The notes under the pieces: generated by a model
What the model was told of the DNA's origin: nothing
What the model saw: the letters and a program-made list of their open reading frames with translations, nothing else
Databases searched by the model: none
Shown here: positions 7,313 through 13,647 of the stretch, in pieces
How the letters are laid out: each line of letters opens with the position of its first letter
Numbering within the stretch: the stretch's first letter is position 1
Origin: Methylovirgula sp.
Lineage (GTDB): Bacteria > Pseudomonadota > Alphaproteobacteria > Rhizobiales > Beijerinckiaceae
Reading direction: 5' to 3'
Length of the DNA: 23,764 nucleotides
NCBI GenBank assembly: GCA_030040215.1
Contig: JASHUD010000035.1
Coordinates: 1 to 23,764 of the forward strand
Made by a program: the position numbers and the translations under genes

Positions 7313-8167
7313 CTAGTCGTGCCGCCTCTTGTAGTCGGCGATATAAAGCGCCGCCATCTGCCTATCGTTGTCGTTCGCCGCGGCGGCGGCCCTGCTGTAA
7401 AGATCGACGACCCACTGGTCTTTCTTTTCGGCGACGGCCGCGTCGCGCGCCAGTGTCAGCCACATCAGGCCGAGGCCACGCTGACAAGGCACGCCATCGC
7501 GGCCGGCAAACAGCAGCTGGCCGAGCAGAGCCTGCGCCTCGGCGTGGTTCTTGTCGGCGGCAAGATGCAGCCAACGCGCCGCCTGCGCAGCGTCTTTGTT
7601 GACACCGATACCGTCCAGATACATGCGGGCGAGATCGTACTGCGCGTTCGGGTCGCCGAAATTCGTCGCCGCGTATTGGAACATGGCAAGCGCGCGTTGC
7701 GGATCCGGAGCCACCTTCGCGGGAATGCCGTTGAGGCTATAAGCGCCCACCGCGACGAAGGCGCTGGAGACCACCGGCAATTCGCGCGGGTCGGGATTGT
7801 CTTCGTCGTAGTTCTCGACAATTTGCGCGAAATATTCGTAGGCCTGCATGTCGTCGTGCGGCACGCCGTCGCCGTCGGCATACATTTTGGCGAGCTTCCA
7901 ACGTGCCAGCGACTCGCCGCCGGCAGCGGCATATTTCAACGCTTCGAGTCCGGAGCGCGAATCGCCGGTCTTGAAATCCTCGAGGCCGGCGCGCAGCGCC
8001 GCTTGCGGATTCTTAAAAATCTGCAGCGGCGTGGTCTTGTCGGTCGCCGCCGCCGTTTGCGTCGTGCCATCGAACGCCAGGCCGGCGGGTGCAAGAACGG
8101 CCGCCGCGCCGACAAACGCGGCGACGCCAACCATCGCAAAAAGAGCACTGCGCTTAGATATCTGCAT
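7313..8167 (-). CDS. exoR: ExoR-like periplasmic Sel1-repeat protein
   Basis: This 284-residue secreted protein has an N-terminal signal peptide (about residues 1-31, ending APAGLA) followed by Sel1-type tetratricopeptide-like repeats. Clear repeat cores are LARWKLAKMYADGDGVP, PNAQYDLARMYLDGIGV and AEAQALLGQLLFAGRDGV. Layout, length and repeat wording resemble rhizobial ExoR, which in Sinorhizobium inhibits the ExoS-ChvI sensor system and so represses exopolysaccharide and favours motility. That role is established for ExoR and inferred here; another Sel1 protein is possible. I start at ATG 8167 so that the signal peptide is at the N-terminus. It overlaps the end of ilvD by 14 bases, which implies coupled expression. 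No ExoS or ChvI gene lies in the window. Confidence 0.75.
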   Translation of the reverse strand: MQISKRSALFAMVGVAAFVGAAAVLAPAGLAFDGTTQTAAATDKTTPLQIFKNPQAALRAGLEDFKTGDSRSGLEALKYAAAGGESLARWKLAKMYADGDGVPHDDMQAYEYFAQIVENYDEDNPDPRELPVVSSAFVAVGAYSLNGIPAKVAPDPQRALAMFQYAATNFGDPNAQYDLARMYLDGIGVNKDAAQAARWLHLAADKNHAEAQALLGQLLFAGRDGVPCQRGLGLMWLTLARDAAVAEKKDQWVVDLYSRAAAAANDNDRQMAALYIADYKRRHD

Positions 8168-9884
8168 AGCACTGCGTCTCGCCGGCCGCGCCGGGGTGGG
8201 TGACCGCGCCATGCCGCGCCGGCCCCACGATCTGCGCGTATTTGTAGAGCGCGCCGGAGCCGAACTCGGTCGGTCGCGGCTTCCAATTCTTTTTGCGTTC
8301 CGCGAGTTCTGCGTCGGAGACGCGAAGCTCGATGCTGCGTTTCAAGGCATCGATGGCGATGATGTCGCCGTCGCGGACCAGCGCGATCGGACCGCCGATC
8401 GCCGCTTCCGGCCCGACGTGCCCGACGCAAAAGCCGCGCGTCGCGCCGGAAAAACGCCCGTCGGTGATCAACGCGATCTTGTTGCCCATGCCCTGGCCGT
8501 AGATCGCCGCCGTCGTCGAGAGCATTTCGCGCATGCCCGGGCCGCCGCGCGGTCCCTCATAGCGGATGACGATCACGCATCCGGACGGATAGCGGCGCTT
8601 CGAAACGACCTCGAAACAGGCCTCTTCGCTGTCGAAGCACAGCGCCGGCCCCTCGAAAGTGAGCTTGTCTTGATCGATGCCGGCGACCTTCACGAGAGCG
8701 CCGTCGGGAGCGAGGTTGCCTTTGAGCCCGACGATCCCGCCGCTTGAATTGATCGGCTTATTGGCCGGCCGGACGACGTCCTGGTCCGGATTCCATTTTA
8801 CGCTTGCCAGATTCTCGGCCATCGTGCGGCCGGTCACGGTGAGGCAATCGCCGTGCAAGAAACCGTGTTCAAGCAGGGTTTTCATCAGCAGCGGGATGCC
8901 GCCTGCTTCGAACATGTCTTTGGCGACATAACGGCCGCTCGGCTTCAGATCGGCGATATAGGGGGTGCGCTCGAAAACCTTAGCGACGGCGAAAAGATCG
9001 AAATCGATGCCGCATTCGTGGGCGATCGCCGGAATATGCAGCGCGCCATTCGTCGATCCGCCCGTGGCGGCAACGACGGTGGCAGCGTTTTCCAGCGCCT
9101 TGCGCGTCACGATATCGCGCGGGCGAATTTTGCGCGCCAGCAGCTCCATTACCATTTCACCGGCCGTTTCGCAGAACCGGTCGCGGATCTCGTAGGGCGC
9201 CGGCGCGCCGGCCGAATACGGCAGAGCCAGGCCGATCGCTTCGGAGACCGTCGCCATCGTGTTGGCGGTGAACTGCGCGCCGCAGGAACCCGCCGAGGGA
9301 CAGGCGACCGTTTCAAGCTCGTCGAGATCTTCGGCCGACATCGTGCCGACCGAATAACGCCCGACCGCCTCAAACAGATCTTGCACCGTGACCGGACGCC
9401 CGCGGAAGCTGCCCGGCAAGATCGAGCCGCCATAGATGAAGATCGACGGCACGTTGAGGCGCAGCATCGCCATCATCATGCCGGGCAGCGACTTGTCGCA
9501 GCCGGCAATGCCGACGAGCGCGTCGTAGCAATGGCCGCGCATGGTGAGTTCGACGGAATCGGCGATTACTTCGCGCGAGACGAGCGAAGATTTCATCCCT
9601 TGATGGCCCATCGCGATGCCGTCGGTGACGGCGATCGTGCAGAATTCGCGCGGCGTACCGCCCGCGGAAGCGACGCCCTTCTTCACCGCTTGCGCCTGCC
9701 GCAACAGGGAGATGTTGCAGGGCGCCGCCTCATTCCAACAGGAAACGACGCCGACGAGCGGCTGATGGATTTCCTGGCGCGTCAGCCCCATCGCATAGAG
9801 GTAAGAGCGATGCGGCGCGCGTTCCGCGCCCTCCGTGACATGACGGCTGGGAAGCTTTTGCTTGTCGAATACGCGCGCGTCCAC
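8154..9884 (-). CDS. ilvD: Dihydroxy-acid dehydratase
   Basis: IlvD dehydrates 2,3-dihydroxy-3-methylbutanoate and its isoleucine-pathway homologue to the 2-oxo acids, the third step of valine and isoleucine synthesis. The 576-residue product shows the iron-sulfur and active-site blocks SCWNEAAPC (49-56), AGCDKS (C129, with the metal-site lysine K131) and CPSAGSCGAQFT (C201), plus TGGSTNGALH and GRFSGATRG. The C-terminal ending THPGAAGETQCYADI fits rhizobial IlvD. Related sugar-acid dehydratases share the fold, but the wording and length favour IlvD. The start is a GTG at 9884, with GGGG about nine bases upstream. It heads an operon with the exoR-like gene and acyP. Confidence 0.93.
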   Translation of the reverse strand: MDARVFDKQKLPSRHVTEGAERAPHRSYLYAMGLTRQEIHQPLVGVVSCWNEAAPCNISLLRQAQAVKKGVASAGGTPREFCTIAVTDGIAMGHQGMKSSLVSREVIADSVELTMRGHCYDALVGIAGCDKSLPGMMMAMLRLNVPSIFIYGGSILPGSFRGRPVTVQDLFEAVGRYSVGTMSAEDLDELETVACPSAGSCGAQFTANTMATVSEAIGLALPYSAGAPAPYEIRDRFCETAGEMVMELLARKIRPRDIVTRKALENAATVVAATGGSTNGALHIPAIAHECGIDFDLFAVAKVFERTPYIADLKPSGRYVAKDMFEAGGIPLLMKTLLEHGFLHGDCLTVTGRTMAENLASVKWNPDQDVVRPANKPINSSGGIVGLKGNLAPDGALVKVAGIDQDKLTFEGPALCFDSEEACFEVVSKRRYPSGCVIVIRYEGPRGGPGMREMLSTTAAIYGQGMGNKIALITDGRFSGATRGFCVGHVGPEAAIGGPIALVRDGDIIAIDALKRSIELRVSDAELAERKKNWKPRPTEFGSGALYKYAQIVGPARHGAVTHPGAAGETQCYADI

Positions 9885-9961
9885 TTGATCAACCCCGCTG
9901 TTCGAAAGTAAGCGACGGGCCCTTTTCAGGGTTACCCAATGCCACGCGGGGACGCGGGCGA

Positions 9962-10114
9962 ATGACTCCTGCTACTTCGAAACTCCGCTGCTACTTCGAA
10001 ACTATGCTTACTGTTTCGCTTGGCACCATGCCGCGCGACGATCTTGACCCCCATTCGAGCGCAACGAGCTTAGCCGCTGGTTTATGGCTGAAAAGCGGCT
10101 TTCTTCTTGGCTAA
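9962..10114 (+). CDS. Doubtful 50-residue ORF of unknown function
   Basis: ATG 9962 to TAA 10112-10114 encodes 50 residues starting MTPATSKLRCYFETM and ending LWLKSGFLLG. A possible ribosome-binding site (GGGGA) lies about eight bases upstream. It spans the tandem repeat and the 10072-10108 hairpin. I see no signal peptide and recognise no family; it may be chance, or the transcript may be non-coding. It is listed because it has its own apparent terminator and the region has no other plus-strand gene. Confidence 0.2.
   Translation: MTPATSKLRCYFETMLTVSLGTMPRDDLDPHSSATSLAAGLWLKSGFLLG
9969..10003. repeat. Tandem 16-base repeat centred on TTCGAA
   Basis: CTGCTACTTCGAAACT occurs at 9969-9984 and again at 9988-10003, a period of 19 bases (about two helical turns). 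Each copy holds the palindrome TTCGAA, which also occurs at 9901-9906 nearer the ilvD start. Paired sites at this spacing are typical of dimeric regulators binding one face of DNA. The ilvD promoter is the likeliest target; this is inference. Confidence 0.55.
10072..10108 (+). terminator. Intrinsic terminator-like hairpin on plus strand
   Basis: AGCCGCT (10072-10078) pairs with AGCGGCT (10094-10100) around a 15-base loop, followed by TTCTTCTT (10101-10108). The T-rich side is on the plus strand only. No accepted plus-strand gene lies upstream in this gap, so it would end either an unannotated RNA or the doubtful ORF at 9962. Confidence 0.45.
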
Positions 10115-10142
10115 CGGAGTCCCGTAGAAGATGATTCCGATC

Positions 10143-10160
10143 TGTGGCGCGAATGCCACA
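10143..10160 (-). terminator. Small hairpin downstream of mntR
   Basis: TGTGGC (10143-10148) and GCCACA (10155-10160) form a six-base-pair stem with a six-base loop, about 80 bases after the mntR stop on the minus strand. No T-run follows, so a role in ending or protecting the mntR message is only a guess. Confidence 0.25.
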
Positions 10161-10240
10161 AACCGGCGGTCTTCGTTAAGCTTTATGCAAAGCTGCGGCG
10201 CCGGAGAATGCGTCCAGCGATGCGCCGCGCTTGTCGCCGA

Positions 10241-10711
10241 TCAGTTCGCCTTGCGGCTCGGCCAGCTGCGCCCAAGAAAACGCGCGAAGGCGGAAAGCGC
10301 GGTATCCGAAACATGGTGTTCGATACCCTCGGCATCAAGCTCCGCGCTATGCTCCGGCACGCCGATGGCGATGAGCAGATCGACGACAAGCCGGTGGCGG
10401 GCGCGAACACGTTCCGCGAGGTCGAGGCCTGCGGGCGTCAGGAACACGCCGCGATAGAGCTTGGATGTCGCAAGCCCTTCGCGTTTTAAACGGGCGATGC
10501 TCTTGATCGCGGTGGCGTGCGATACGCCGAGCCGGCGGGCGATGTCGATCGGGCGCGCCTCCCCTTGCGTTGTCAGAAGATCGTCAATCAGCTCCGCGTA
10601 ATCTTCGAGGACCGCGGTTGACTGCGCCGTGCGCGCCTTACCGAACCGTTCGGCCTGATCGGCCTCGGTAGGAAGTTCGGGCTGCAGCAAAGCAACCTTC
10701 TTGGCGCTCAT
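10241..10711 (-). CDS. mntR: Manganese-responsive transcriptional regulator MntR (DtxR family)
   Basis: MntR binds DNA when loaded with Mn(II) and controls manganese transport genes. The 156-residue product matches the E. coli protein length (about 155). A winged helix-turn-helix spans about 53-90 (RPIDIARRLGVSHATAIKSI). Metal-ligand positions known from Bacillus MntR can be matched: D37 and E40 in LEDYAEL, H106 in RHRLVVD, and E128, E131 and H132 in AEGIEHH. The start is ATG 10711 (MSAKKVALL); upstream frame is open but unlike the family. It lacks the C-terminal SH3-like domain of DtxR/IdeR, as expected for MntR. It is divergent from mntH, its likely target, with a palindrome between them. 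Confidence 0.92.
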   Translation of the reverse strand: MSAKKVALLQPELPTEADQAERFGKARTAQSTAVLEDYAELIDDLLTTQGEARPIDIARRLGVSHATAIKSIARLKREGLATSKLYRGVFLTPAGLDLAERVRARHRLVVDLLIAIGVPEHSAELDAEGIEHHVSDTALSAFARFLGRSWPSRKAN

Positions 10712-10751
10712 CGGCGGGTCCCTGGGTGCGCAGGTAAAAATGCTCCCTCGC

Positions 10752-10766
10752 ATTGAAAATTTCAAT
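10752..10766. promoter_or_regulatory. Palindrome in mntR-mntH intergenic region, candidate MntR operator
   Basis: ATTGAAA-A-TTTCAAT is a perfect 7-1-7 inverted repeat located 41 bases from the mntR start and 82 bases from the mntH start. It lies in an AT-rich patch in otherwise GC-rich DNA. Its place between a manganese regulator and a manganese transporter makes it the best candidate binding site for MntR or Fur/Mur; the sequence is not proof of which. Confidence 0.5.
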
Positions 10767-10847
10767 TGCGGAGCCATTTAATGCCTAGTATTCTAATTGT
10801 CGTCCTGGCTACAAATCAAGATTATATTCAGAACTCGGGATTGCAGG

Positions 10848-12152
10848 ATGCTCCACGTCACCGAGCCGAAGGAACGGATGAACCGGACCCAGCTCGCCAT
10901 CCGCGACGCGCTCGACGGGCGGCGCCGGGGCTGGCGGGTCGTTCTTCCCTTGGCCGGCCCGGCGGTGATCGTCTCCATCGCCTATATGGACCCGGGCAAT
11001 TTCGCAACGAACATTCAGGCCGGCGCAAGATACGGCTACGCCCTGCTCTGGGTCGTCCTGCTCGCCAACGTGATCGCGATGCTGTTTCAGGCGCTTTCCG
11101 CCAAGCTCGGCATCGTCACGGGCCGCAACCTCGCCGAACTCTGCCGCGAGCAACTGCCGAGGCCGCTCGTCTTGGCCATGTGGATTGCCAGCGAGATCGC
11201 GGCGATGGCAACGGACCTCGCCGAATTTCTCGGCGGCGCGATCGGCCTTTCGCTTCTCTTGCATTTTCCGTTGTTCTGGGGAATGGGCATCACGGCGCTC
11301 GTCACCTATGCAATTTTGCTGGTCGAACAGCGCGGTTTCCGGCCGATCGAGATCATCATCGGCGCATTGGCGGCGGTGATCGCCGTTTGTTATCTGATCG
11401 AGGTCTTCGTCGCGCCGGTTGACTGGGGCGCGGCGGCCGTCCATTCGATCGTTCCGCAGCTCCCGGATGCGACGGCGGTTATGATCGCGGTGGGAATCAT
11501 CGGCGCGACCGTGATGCCGCACGCCATCTATCTCCACTCAGGTCTCACCCAAGCGCGCGTTCCGGCACGCGACGACGCCGATCGGCGCAAGCTCATCGTC
11601 TATTCCAACCGCGAGGTAATCGTCGCCCTTTGCATGGCAGGACTGGTGAATATGGCGATGGTGATGATGGCCTCGGCGGCGTTTCACCTCGGCCACAGCG
11701 ATGTCTCCGAAATCGAGACCGCCTATCACAGTCTGACGCCGCTGCTTGGCCCGGCCGCCGCTGCGATCTTCCTGATTTCACTGCTCGCGTCCGGAGTGTC
11801 GAGCTCCGCCGTCGGTACCCTGGCCGGGCAGACCATCATGCAAGGGTTTGTCGGCTTCAGCATCCCCATCTGGGTCCGGCGGGTCGTGACCATGCTGCCG
11901 GCCTTCGTCGTGGTCGGTCTCGGCGTCAACGCAACCGCCGCGCTCGTCATCAGCCAGGTCGTTCTGAGCTTGACGCTGCCGATTCCGATGCTCGCCTTGG
12001 CAGCCTTTACGCGGCGGCGCGACATCATGGGGGCTTTCGCCAACCACCACCTGACCCAGGCGGCGGCGGTTGTGGCGACCGTCACCGTGCTCTGCCTCAA
12101 TACGCTCTTGCTGCTATTGACCTTCGGCGTGCACCTACCGTCCGTATCGTAA
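10848..12152 (+). CDS. mntH: NRAMP-family divalent metal (manganese) transporter MntH
   Basis: This proton-coupled inner-membrane importer takes up Mn(II) and some other divalent metals. The 434-residue protein is hydrophobic throughout, with about eleven helices. It has the first metal-binding motif DPGN (48-51, in AYMDPGNFATN) and the second, MPHAIYLHS (223-231), both diagnostic for NRAMP proteins. ATG 10848 is used, with GGGA about eight bases upstream; ATG 10878 has a better AAGGA signal and would trim ten residues outside the transport fold. It is divergent from mntR. The downstream gap holds only a weak hairpin (AGGAT/ATCCT, 12197-12214) before the small lipoprotein gene on the other strand. 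Confidence 0.95.
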   Translation: MLHVTEPKERMNRTQLAIRDALDGRRRGWRVVLPLAGPAVIVSIAYMDPGNFATNIQAGARYGYALLWVVLLANVIAMLFQALSAKLGIVTGRNLAELCREQLPRPLVLAMWIASEIAAMATDLAEFLGGAIGLSLLLHFPLFWGMGITALVTYAILLVEQRGFRPIEIIIGALAAVIAVCYLIEVFVAPVDWGAAAVHSIVPQLPDATAVMIAVGIIGATVMPHAIYLHSGLTQARVPARDDADRRKLIVYSNREVIVALCMAGLVNMAMVMMASAAFHLGHSDVSEIETAYHSLTPLLGPAAAAIFLISLLASGVSSSAVGTLAGQTIMQGFVGFSIPIWVRRVVTMLPAFVVVGLGVNATAALVISQVVLSLTLPIPMLALAAFTRRRDIMGAFANHHLTQAAAVVATVTVLCLNTLLLLLTFGVHLPSVS

Positions 12153-12233
12153 GAGGCGCACTTTTCTCACCGCTCCCACCGCTTGGAGAAGAGATAAGGA
12201 TTATAGGCTATCCTATTGAAGAAGCTACGATTA

Positions 12234-12368
12234 TCATGGCTGCGGTCCAGCATGGCAGGACTTCGGAATGCTTGGGGTGTTAAATTTCACGAATCTGCCG
12301 CAGTTATCGCACCCGGCCAGCGCCAGCGCCGCAACGAGCATGGAAAGCAGGAAAAGACGCCGTTTCAA
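12234..12368 (-). CDS. Small lipoprotein, 44 residues, unknown function
   Basis: Starting at TTG 12368 on the minus strand, the frame encodes 44 residues and ends at TGA 12236-12234. The N-terminus is a textbook lipoprotein signal: KRR, a hydrophobic stretch, then the lipobox LALAGC with lipid-accepting Cys20. The mature part is only about 25 residues (CDNCGRFVKF onward) and has two more cysteines, at 23 and 38, which could form a disulfide. A GGGGGG run seven to twelve bases upstream serves as a ribosome-binding site; a TTG start is less usual. The mature peptide would be handled by the Lol system encoded nearby. I do not know its family for certain. It converges on mntH and is divergent from the PilZ gene. 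Confidence 0.65.
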   Translation of the reverse strand: MKRRLFLLSMLVAALALAGCDNCGRFVKFNTPSIPKSCHAGPQP

Positions 12369-12543
12369 GGCCGACCCCCCAGATAACCTAACCTAACATA
12401 AGAGTTTTTGCTTTGCATCTGGACTGCGCCGCGGCTCCTCTATTGAATTGAGCAAGTCTTAACTCCGCAAAGCTATCGTTCCCGGTAAATCGGCCTTGTC
12501 GCACATGGCGCTGGCAGATCCACGGCCGATTTGGACCGGGAAC

Positions 12544-12963
12544 ATGGAAGAAGCACAGAACTTGCGATCGAGCGAGCGGATCCGGGCTTTCCTGCGCGCC
12601 CAGATCATCTTCAATAATCGCATGTCGACGATCGACTGCATTATCAAAAATATCTCGCCGACCGGCGCCCGCATCGCGCTGAGCGACACCCTGACGGTTC
12701 CGGCCGAATTCGAGATCTATATCCCGCAAAGGGGCCGCAGCCACCACGCCCGGCTCGTGTGGCGCGACAAGGATGCGATTGGCGTTGATTTCATCGATGT
12801 GCTGCAAGCTGCGCCGGCTCCGGCGCCCGGCGAGTCCCCGCCGAGCGGAACCGAAGCGCGGCTGCGCGAACTCGAAGTCCAGAACGCCGAACTGAAAGCC
12901 CGTGTTCGCGCCCTCTCCAAACGGCTCGAAGATCTCGGCCAAGATCCGAACCTCGGCGTCTAG
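12544..12963 (+). CDS. PilZ-domain protein with C-terminal coiled coil
   Basis: PilZ domains commonly bind cyclic di-GMP and link it to motility, adhesion or polysaccharide output. The domain begins at once: RAFLR (14-18) gives the RxxxR motif and NISPTG (36-41) the (D/N)xSxxG motif, so both ligand-binding blocks are intact. ARLVWRDKDAIGVDF closes the barrel. After a Pro/Ala-rich linker a helix of about 25 residues (EARLRELEVQNAELKARV) looks like a coiled coil for dimerisation or partner binding. I start at ATG 12544 with GGGA upstream, giving 139 residues; ATG 12505 and TTG 12496 are possible but lack ribosome-binding sites. Its stop codon overlaps that of lolD on the other strand. The target is unknown. 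Confidence 0.85.
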   Translation: MEEAQNLRSSERIRAFLRAQIIFNNRMSTIDCIIKNISPTGARIALSDTLTVPAEFEIYIPQRGRSHHARLVWRDKDAIGVDFIDVLQAAPAPAPGESPPSGTEARLRELEVQNAELKARVRALSKRLEDLGQDPNLGV

Positions 12964-13646
12964 CCGTTCGTTACTTCGATCATCCAGCCGTCTTTCAATG
13001 TGATCCGTCGCGTCATGCGCTCGGCAAGCGCTTCATTGTGGGTGGCGACCAGCGCCGCCAGGCCGGTCGCTTTTGCCAACGCCTCGAGCGTCTCGAAAAC
13101 ATGCTCGGCGGTTTTTGGATCGAGATTGCCGGTCGGCTCGTCGGCAAGCAGAATCCCCGGCCCATTTGCCACCGCCCGGGCAATCGCAACTCTCTGTTGT
13201 TCGCCGCCGGAAAGTTCGGTCGGCCGGTGCTTGGCGCGCGCGCCGAGCCCGAGGTAGTTGAGGAGTTCCAAAGCGCGCGTACGCGCCTGCCGGCGGGTCA
13301 ACCCAGCGATCATCTGCGGCAGCATGATGTTCTCGAGGGCCGTGAACTCCGGCAGCAAATGATGGAACTGATAAACAAAGCCGATCGCGTGGCGGCGCAG
13401 CGCCGTACGCGCGTCGTCGTTCAGCCGGGTTGTCGCTACGCCGTCGACGTAGACCTCTCCGCCGTCCGGACGCTCCAGCAGACCGGCAATATGCAATAGC
13501 GTCGACTTGCCGGCCCCGGAGGGGGCGACAAGCGCCACGGACTGTCCGGCGAAAAGTCCGAAATTCCCGCCGCGCAGGACGCAAAGCGCGCTTTCGCCTT
13601 GCTGAAAGCGACGCTCCACATTTTCGAGCTGAAGAACGGGTTGCAT
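12960..13646 (-). CDS. lolD: Lipoprotein-releasing ABC transporter ATPase LolD
   Basis: LolD powers extraction of mature lipoproteins from the inner membrane for transfer to the outer membrane. The 228-residue ATPase has Walker A APSGAGKS (41-48), Q-loop Q93, signature LSGGEQQR (145-152), Walker B ILLADEP (165-171) and the H-loop in VATHNE. FHHLLPEFTALENIMLP is the usual LolD/MacB-type wording. Its ATG lies one base after the permease stop, so it is translated from the same message as lolC/E. At its 3' end the palindrome CTAG (12960-12963) holds both its own TAG and the TAG of the convergent PilZ gene. Confidence 0.93.
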   Translation of the reverse strand: MQPVLQLENVERRFQQGESALCVLRGGNFGLFAGQSVALVAPSGAGKSTLLHIAGLLERPDGGEVYVDGVATTRLNDDARTALRRHAIGFVYQFHHLLPEFTALENIMLPQMIAGLTRRQARTRALELLNYLGLGARAKHRPTELSGGEQQRVAIARAVANGPGILLADEPTGNLDPKTAEHVFETLEALAKATGLAALVATHNEALAERMTRRITLKDGWMIEVTNG

Positions 13647-13647
13647 G

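Larger units (their letters stand above)
9885..10240. other. Gene-poor interval between ilvD and mntR
   Basis: This 356-base stretch has no well-supported gene. It holds a 16-base tandem repeat at 9969-10003, another TTCGAA site at 9901-9906, a doubtful 50-codon ORF at 9962-10114, a hairpin with a T-rich tail at 10072-10108, and a second small hairpin at 10143-10160. After the stop of the small ORF the same frame continues openly (EDDSDLWRECHKPAVF) towards and across the antisense of mntR, but I recognise no family in it. The ilvD promoter must lie here, though I cannot place it with confidence. Confidence 0.6.

Noticed and set aside
6863..8203. A 446-codon plus-strand frame across acyP and the exoR-like gene
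   Set aside because: It is antisense to two recognisable genes, and its residues show no domain or signal.
10131..10457. Plus-strand frame antisense to mntR
   Set aside because: It runs mostly opposite a clear MntR gene and has no ribosome-binding site or recognisable motif.
12197..12214. Intrinsic terminator after mntH
   Set aside because: The AGGAT/ATCCT stem has only five base pairs and no T-run follows.
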